A stretch of 64,000 bases of DNA from Anaerolineaceae bacterium UBA3924. GTDB lineage: Bacteria; Chloroflexota; Anaerolineae; Anaerolineales; Anaerolineaceae. The stretch spans positions 24,963-88,962 of the forward strand of contig DGEO01000013.1 in the NCBI GenBank assembly GCA_002385985.1, written 5' to 3'. Under the pieces are notes generated by a model, which had not been told where the DNA came from, ran no database searches, and saw only the letters and a program-made list of their open reading frames with translations. Shown here in pieces: positions 59,041 through 64,000 of the stretch. Numbering within the stretch: position 1 is the stretch's first letter; each line of letters starts with the position of its first letter. Position numbers and translations under genes: made by a program.

Positions 59041-61545
59041 ATGATAGAAGATAGCTGGTTTCAGAAGCAGGACCGGATGGATGATTTTTCCTCCTCGCTG
59101 CACCAGCGGACGGAGGAACTGTACCAGGTTCCGGACGCTGAACCGAACGATGCCGGGTTGATTGAGGCTGCGGCTATTGTGCTGCGGGACATCGTGGTCT
59201 TCCCGCACATGGTCTCACCGATCTTCATCACCCCCGGGCCGAACCTGATGGCCATCCAGGAAGCCCAGTTCAACTACGAAACCGTCATCGCCCTGGTAAT
59301 GAAAGATCCGGAGGTTGATGAGCCTGGGCCGGAGGACTTCCTGCCAATCGGGGTCGAGGTGGCCGTCGGCCGGCTGCTGAACCTGCCGGACGGGAACAGC
59401 TCTGCGCTGGTGCAGGGCCGCCGCCGGGTGAAGATCGTCGAGTTTGTTCAGGAGGACCCCTTCTACCGGGTTCGGGCGCTGCCGATCGACGAGCCGGAGG
59501 AGGTCAACCGCCAGGTGGACGCGCTGATGCGCACCGCCCGCGACCTGTTTGAACGCTGCGTGCAGATGGACCGCAGCCTGCCGGATGAGGCCCACCTGTT
59601 CTCGATGAACATCCAGGAGCCTGGCTGGCTGGCGGACATGATCGCCACGGCCATCGCCCTGCCGTTCAACGAGCGGCAGAGCCTGCTGATGATCCCGGAC
59701 CCGCAGGAGCGCCTGAAGCGGGTAAACTGGCTGCTGGCTCAGGAACTGGATGTGCTACAGCTGGAGGATGAAATCCAGAACCGGGTGCAGAACGAGGTCG
59801 ACCGCTCGCAGCGGGAGTATTACCTGCGCGAGCAGATGAAGGCCATCCAGACCGAGCTGGGCGAAGGCGACCTGTTTTCGCGTGAGATCAACGAGCTGCG
59901 CCAGCGAGTGGAAGCGGCCGAACTGCCGGCCGAGGTCAAGCAGGCTGCCCAGAAGGAAGTGGAGCGCCTGGCCCAGATGCCTGCGATGGCGCCCGAAGTT
60001 GGCATAATCCGCACCTACATCGACTGGATCATCGAGCTGCCCTGGACGAATGAAACCGAGGACAACCTGGACGTGCGCAACGCGGCCAGGGTGCTTGACC
60101 GGAACCACTACGGTCTGGGGAAGGCCAAGGACCGCATTCTGGAATACATCGCCGTACGCAGCCTGAAGCCGAAACGTCTGCGCCAGCCGATCCTGTGCTT
60201 TGTCGGACCGCCGGGAACCGGTAAGACCTCGCTCGGCCGCTCGATCGCGGAGGCGCTGGGGCGCAATTTCGTGCGCGTTTCGCTGGGCGGGGTGCGCGAC
60301 GAGGCGGAAATCCGCGGTCACCGGCGCACTTACATCGGGGCGCTGCCCGGGCGAGTGCTGCAGACCATGCGCCGGGCGAAGTCAGTCAACCCGCTGTTCA
60401 TGCTGGACGAGATCGACAAACTGGGCAACGATTTCCGCGGGGATCCCGCTTCGGCGCTGCTGGAAGTGCTGGACCCCGAGCAGAACTACGCCTTCTCCGA
60501 CCACTACCTGGAGCTGCCCTACGACCTCTCGCGGGTGATGTTCATCACCACGGCCAACAGCCTGGCCTCCATACCGCCGGCGCTGCTGGACCGGATGGAA
60601 GTGGTCGAGTTCCCGGGTTACATCGAGGAAGAAAAGGTGGAAATTGCCCGCCGGTTCCTGATCCCTCGCCAGCTGGAGGAAAGCGGGTTTGATGCGGGTG
60701 AGATTTACTTCCAGGAAGACACGCTGAGCAAGATCATCCGTGAATACACTTACGAAGCCGGAGTGCGCAATTTGGAACGCGAAATCGGGCGGATGACGCG
60801 CAAGCTGGCCCGCCTGAAGTCCGAGAAGAGGCGCTACCCGACCCGGCTGACACCGGCGATGGTGGAGAAATACCTCGGTCCGCCACAGTTCTTCCAGACC
60901 GAAGCGGAGAAGGAGAACGAGGTCGGCGTGGCCACGGCCATGGCCTGGACGGAGAACGGCGGCGAAATCATGCCCGTCGAGGTGTTGATCCTGGACGGGA
61001 AGGGCAATCTGCAGATCACCGGCCAGGTGGGCGATGTGATGCAGGAGTCCGCGCAGGCTGCGCTGTCGTACATGAAATCCCGCTCCGAAACGCTGAACCT
61101 GCCTGCGGACATGTATGAAGGCGTGGACGTACACATTCACATCCCCGAAGGCTCCATTCCCAAGGACGGGCCGAGCGCGGGTATTACCATCGCCACAGCG
61201 CTGATTTCGGCTTTCACCGAGCGCAAGATTTCCAAGGACGTGGCCATGACGGGTGAGATCACCCTGCGCGGCCGCGTGCTGCCGGTTGGTGGGGTACGTG
61301 AAAAACTGCTGGCAGCCTACCGGGCCGGCATCCGCACGGTGGTGATCCCGGAGCGGAACCTGAAGGACCTGGTGGACCTGCCAAAGAAGGTGCGCACCGA
61401 TCTGCGCATTGTGCCGGTGACGCACATGGACCAGGTGCTGGACCTGGCGCTGGAGCCGGAGCCGGTCAAACCGCCGCGAAAGCGCAAGCCGAAAAAGAAG
61501 ACCGAAGACGAGAAAGAAAAAGAGTCAGCGGAGAAAAGTGAATAA
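59041..61545 (+). CDS. lon: ATP-dependent protease Lon
   Basis: An 834-residue protease that degrades damaged and regulatory proteins in the cytoplasm. An N-terminal substrate-recognition domain (about 40-240) starts [17 protein letters not shown]. The ATPase has Walker [14 protein letters not shown] near 387 and Walker [11 protein letters not shown]. The proteolytic domain carries the serine in [12 protein letters not shown] (about 712) and lysine in [14 protein letters not shown] (about 755). The last 30 residues are a highly charged lysine- and glutamate-rich tail. Length is within the family range. Confidence 0.97.
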   Translation: MIEDSWFQKQDRMDDFSSSLHQRTEELYQVPDAEPNDAGLIEAAAIVLRDIVVFPHMVSPIFITPGPNLMAIQEAQFNYETVIALVMKDPEVDEPGPEDFLPIGVEVAVGRLLNLPDGNSSALVQGRRRVKIVEFVQEDPFYRVRALPIDEPEEVNRQVDALMRTARDLFERCVQMDRSLPDEAHLFSMNIQEPGWLADMIATAIALPFNERQSLLMIPDPQERLKRVNWLLAQELDVLQLEDEIQNRVQNEVDRSQREYYLREQMKAIQTELGEGDLFSREINELRQRVEAAELPAEVKQAAQKEVERLAQMPAMAPEVGIIRTYIDWIIELPWTNETEDNLDVRNAARVLDRNHYGLGKAKDRILEYIAVRSLKPKRLRQPILCFVGPPGTGKTSLGRSIAEALGRNFVRVSLGGVRDEAEIRGHRRTYIGALPGRVLQTMRRAKSVNPLFMLDEIDKLGNDFRGDPASALLEVLDPEQNYAFSDHYLELPYDLSRVMFITTANSLASIPPALLDRMEVVEFPGYIEEEKVEIARRFLIPRQLEESGFDAGEIYFQEDTLSKIIREYTYEAGVRNLEREIGRMTRKLARLKSEKRRYPTRLTPAMVEKYLGPPQFFQTEAEKENEVGVATAMAWTENGGEIMPVEVLILDGKGNLQITGQVGDVMQESAQAALSYMKSRSETLNLPADMYEGVDVHIHIPEGSIPKDGPSAGITIATALISAFTERKISKDVAMTGEITLRGRVLPVGGVREKLLAAYRAGIRTVVIPERNLKDLVDLPKKVRTDLRIVPVTHMDQVLDLALEPEPVKPPRKRKPKKKTEDEKEKESAEKSE

Positions 61546-61550
61546 ACACG

Positions 61551-61585
61551 CCGCCCCGAAGGGAAACCTCCGGGGCGGTGATTTT
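61551..61585. terminator. Bidirectional terminator between lon and the coiled-coil gene
   Basis: CCGCCCCG (61551-61558) pairs with CGGGGCGG (61571-61578), and ATTTT follows on the plus strand. It lies between convergent genes, 6 bases past the lon stop. Confidence 0.7.
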
Positions 61586-61623
61586 CCGGGATCTGGTATG
61601 GAATGGAAGGCGAAGAAAGCCGA

Positions 61624-62100
61624 TTACTGTCCTTCTTCGTAGGGGTGGGCTTCCTGAGCTTCGTTTTGCAGTATGCGGATGCCGTTGCGCACCTGGGTCA
61701 GGATGCGCTCCATTTCACTTTCCAGTTGAGAGAACCTCTCCAGCACGTACTGGTCGGCCTCGAGGCGGGTGATGCGGGCCTCCTCCTCTGCCTGGGCGAT
61801 GATTTCGGCAGCCCGCTGGTTGGCGGCTTCGACGATGCCTTCATCGCCCAGGATATGCTCCGCCTTTTCACGCGCCAGCTGGATGGTGCGGTTGGCCTCT
61901 TCCTGGGCCTGGGCCAGCAGGCGGTCCCGCTGGGCAAGCAGCTGCTGGGCCTTCTTGATTTCCTCGGGGATCGAGACACGCATCTGATCGATGAGGTCCA
62001 GCATCCTGTCCTCATCCACCACGACGCTGTGGGTGAACCAGATTGGCCGGCTTTCGTTGAACAACTCCTCCAGTCGGTCGACCAAATGTAGAATGTCCAT
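61624..62100 (-). CDS. Coiled-coil protein of unknown function
   Basis: A 158-residue, mostly helical protein. MDILHLVDRLEELFNESRP is followed by a long heptad-rich helix (EEIKKAQQLLAQRDRLLAQAQEEANRTI and onward) with many Q, E, A and R residues. It resembles a DivIVA-like or ATP-synthase b-subunit-like stalk, though without a membrane segment. It is downstream of coaD on the same strand. No function can be assigned; a role in cell-shape or membrane-associated scaffolding would be a guess. Confidence 0.7.
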   Translation of the reverse strand: MDILHLVDRLEELFNESRPIWFTHSVVVDEDRMLDLIDQMRVSIPEEIKKAQQLLAQRDRLLAQAQEEANRTIQLAREKAEHILGDEGIVEAANQRAAEIIAQAEEEARITRLEADQYVLERFSQLESEMERILTQVRNGIRILQNEAQEAHPYEEGQ

Positions 62101-62153
62101 ATCTCCTCCCCGGAATGAGCAAGTGCGAGACTGTTGTGCGGCTGCGGGAAAAG

Positions 62154-62678
62154 CTAATCAGTCAATGATGTGAAGGCTACAAAATTACCACCGTCGTTCA
62201 GTTCCGCGTAGCGGGCCTTCAACGCCTTTTCGACAAACGCAGGCACCATGGTGCTGACATCGCCCCCCAGAGAGGCGATTTCGCGCACGGTGGTGGATGA
62301 CAGGAAGGTGTGCTCCTCGCTGGTGATCAGGGCCATGACTTCCACATTGGGCGCCAGGCGGTGATTGGCCAGGGCCATGCGGAACTCGTGTTCAAAATCG
62401 GAGAACACGCGCAGGCCGCGGACGATGACCTGGGCGTCGATCTGCCGGCAGAAGTCCACCGTCAGCGACGAATACCCCATGATGCGGATCTTGGGGTCTT
62501 TTTCAAAGGCCTGAGCCACCAGTTCCAGGCGTTCTTTGGGTGAAAACAGCAGGTTCTTCAGGGGCTTGTCGTAGACGGCAACGACCAGTTCATCGAACAG
62601 GCGGGCGGCACGATGAGCGATGTCTATATGCCCAAAGTGAATGGGATCGAATGTGCCGGGAAAAACTGCGCGAACCAT
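62154..62678 (-). CDS. coaD: Phosphopantetheine adenylyltransferase
   Basis: A 174-residue nucleotidyltransferase making dephospho-CoA from phosphopantetheine and ATP. AVFPGTFDPIHFGHIDIAHRA holds the TxGH-type nucleotide motif, VIVRGLRVFSDFEHEF the substrate loop, and EEHTFLSSTTVREIASLGGDV the ISSTxxR motif variant. Length fits the family (about 160-175). It lies 8 bases after the recG stop on the same strand, so the two are cotranscribed, followed by the coiled-coil gene. Confidence 0.96.
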   Translation of the reverse strand: MVRAVFPGTFDPIHFGHIDIAHRAARLFDELVVAVYDKPLKNLLFSPKERLELVAQAFEKDPKIRIMGYSSLTVDFCRQIDAQVIVRGLRVFSDFEHEFRMALANHRLAPNVEVMALITSEEHTFLSSTTVREIASLGGDVSTMVPAFVEKALKARYAELNDGGNFVAFTSLTD

Positions 62679-62686
62679 GTAACTCC

Positions 62687-64000
62687 TTAACTGATATCGC
62701 CTCGCCCGTCACCCCAGTACTCATCCAGCGCCTTGCGGAGCAGCCGGTGCTGGGGGGCGGACAGGTCGGGATCCCTTTCGAAGAGAGCTTGAGCCAGACG
62801 GCGGGCTTTTTCGATCAGGTGAACATCGCTTAGTTTGGCCATACGCAGCTCGGCCAGGCCTGACTGGCGGGTGCCCAGGAAGTCGCCCGGCCCGCGCAGC
62901 TCCAGGTCCCGCTCCGCCAGCACAAAGCCGTCGTTGGTATCCACCATCACCCGCAGGCGCTCGTTCTCCAGACTGTCCTGGGTTTCCGGAATCAGCAGGC
63001 AGTAGGACTGCTGCTTGCCGCGCCCGACACGGCCGCGCAGCTGGTGCAGCTGGGCCAGCCCGAAGCGGTTGGCGCCTTCGATCAGCATCACCGTCGCGTT
63101 GGGCACGTCGACTCCGACCTCGATGACCGTGGTGGAGACCAGCACGTCGTATTCGCGGGTGCGGAACCTGGTCATGACCTGGTCTTTTTCCTCCGGCTTC
63201 ATGCGGCCGTGCAGCAGCCCCAGACGGAGGTCCGGGAAGACCTCTTTCTGCAGACGGGCGTGCTCGTTGACCGCGGCCTGACCTTCGCCGTTTTCCCCTT
63301 CTTCCACCAGCGGGTAGATGATGAAGGCCTGGTTGCCTTTCTGTGCCTGCGAGCGAATGAGCTGGTAGGCTCGTTCGCGCTCGAGCGGAGAGAGCAGGTG
63401 GGTGCTGACCGGCTGGCGTCCGGGCGGCATCTCATTGAGGATACTGAGGTCCAGGTCGCCGTAGAGGGTCAGCGCCAGTGAGCGCGGAATGGGCGTGGCT
63501 GTCATCACGAGCAGGTGGGGATTGTCGCCTTTGGAACGCAGAAGAGCACGCTGGGCCACGCCGAAGCGGTGCTGTTCATCGATGATGGCCAGCTGCAGCT
63601 GGTTGAAGACGATGGGACCTTCGATCAGCGCGTGCGTACCGACCACGATCTTGATATCGCCCGCTTCCAGCCCTTCGCGGATGCGCTGCTTTTCGGCTTC
63701 GGGTGTGTCGCCGACCAGCAGAGCGATTTCCTCCGGGCGGAGGGGGTAGCCTTCGTCTGGGTTATCGGACGAGAGCAGGTCCTGGAAGTTGTGGAAGTGC
63801 TGCTCAGCCAGGATGCCGGTGGGGGCCATGATGGCCACCTGCGCGCCGTTATTGGCCACGATGGAAGCGGCGAGAGCGGCAACCACAGTCTTGCCGGAGC
63901 CGACATCTCCCTGCAGCAGGCGGTTCATCGGGTGAGTCGAGGCGAGGTCGGCGCGGATGGTGGCAATGGCCTGCTGCTGCGCTCCGGTCAGCTGGTAGGG
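62687..64000 (-). CDS. recG: ATP-dependent DNA helicase RecG, 3' part
   Basis: About 438 residues at the window edge, open at the 5' side. PYQLTGAQQQAI at the edge and MNRLLQGDVGSGKTV (Walker A) start the helicase core. DEQHRFGVAQRALL (motif II, DEQH), VMTATPIPRSLALTLYGDL (motif III) and EVGVDVPNATVMLIEGANRFGLAQLHQLRGRVGRG (motifs V and VI region) follow. RecG rewinds stalled forks and processes recombination intermediates. The wedge domain lies outside the window. Confidence 0.95.
   Translation of the reverse strand, partial: PYQLTGAQQQAIATIRADLASTHPMNRLLQGDVGSGKTVVAALAASIVANNGAQVAIMAPTGILAEQHFHNFQDLLSSDNPDEGYPLRPEEIALLVGDTPEAEKQRIREGLEAGDIKIVVGTHALIEGPIVFNQLQLAIIDEQHRFGVAQRALLRSKGDNPHLLVMTATPIPRSLALTLYGDLDLSILNEMPPGRQPVSTHLLSPLERERAYQLIRSQAQKGNQAFIIYPLVEEGENGEGQAAVNEHARLQKEVFPDLRLGLLHGRMKPEEKDQVMTRFRTREYDVLVSTTVIEVGVDVPNATVMLIEGANRFGLAQLHQLRGRVGRGKQQSYCLLIPETQDSLENERLRVMVDTNDGFVLAERDLELRGPGDFLGTRQSGLAELRMAKLSDVHLIEKARRLAQALFERDPDLSAPQHRLLRKALDEYWGDGRGDIS

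Noticed and set aside
1..64000. tRNA genes, CRISPR arrays, insertion sequences, prophage or attachment sites
   Set aside because: By reading the gaps I saw no tRNA T-loop or acceptor pairing, no regularly spaced direct repeats, no transposase or integrase and no terminal inverted repeats. A covariance-model scan could still find a small RNA that I missed.

Overview
The window is a gene-dense, GC-rich (about 60 percent by eye) bacterial chromosome segment. It carries about 60 protein genes and no recognisable rRNA, tRNA, CRISPR array or transposase. The mix of genes suggests a mainly anaerobic, fermentative bacterium: an aldehyde:ferredoxin oxidoreductase-family enzyme, a 2-oxoacid:ferredoxin oxidoreductase (KorAB), paired TIGR03960/TIGR03936-type radical SAM genes, and a coiled-coil gene next to coaD and recG. 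My best guess is the Anaerolineae class of Chloroflexota. This is inference from gene content, not from a marker gene.

Positions 1-10300 hold an Hsp70-like gene (cut by the window edge) paired with a Ycf46-like AAA ATPase. They are followed by the AOR-family enzyme, glmS with a 5' leader that looks like a glmS self-cleaving ribozyme, and an ECF sigma / anti-sigma / ABC transporter operon. Positions 10300-30100 form one carbohydrate locus. A minus-strand operon (DeoR-type regulator, cupin glucose-6-phosphate isomerase, two mannose-6-phosphate isomerase-type proteins, a UroD-fold protein and a SIS protein) diverges from a mannose-family PTS permease (EIIC, EIID, EIIA, EIIB). The permease is followed by a Gfo/Idh oxidoreductase, two HAD phosphatases, a xylose-isomerase-like TIM barrel, an amidohydrolase, three further SIS proteins and the general PTS proteins HPr and Enzyme I. 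The locus can import and phosphorylate a sugar or sugar derivative and remodel the phosphate ester, but the substrate is unknown. The glmS ribozyme (a glucosamine-6-phosphate sensor) and the HPr serine site are two places where sugar-phosphate state could feed back on expression or activity.

Positions 30100-40730 have an iron-sulfur and redox flavour: a YcgN-like Cys-cluster protein, an APP1-type phosphatase, a membrane-anchored cytochrome c, a four-cysteine SufR-like regulator, and a partial complex I module (nuoB, fused nuoCD, nuoI) without its membrane subunits. Next come a small CxxC protein, Mrp and the RicT/PSP1 protein, then an M20 peptidase. A GntR regulator heads korA-korB. Positions 44600-50450 form a minus-strand operon of argF, ornithine aminotransferase, a CoA-transferase, pyruvate kinase and a sulfurtransferase.

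Positions 50650-64000 are mostly housekeeping: heme A synthase (ctaA), a short-chain dehydrogenase that overlaps it tail to tail, a zinc-ribbon protein, a SpoU methyltransferase, DsrE, the radical SAM pair, another SDR, DUF503, folC, lon, a coiled-coil protein, coaD and the 3' part of recG. Several strong sigma70-type promoters and rho-independent terminators are visible and support the operon boundaries given here.
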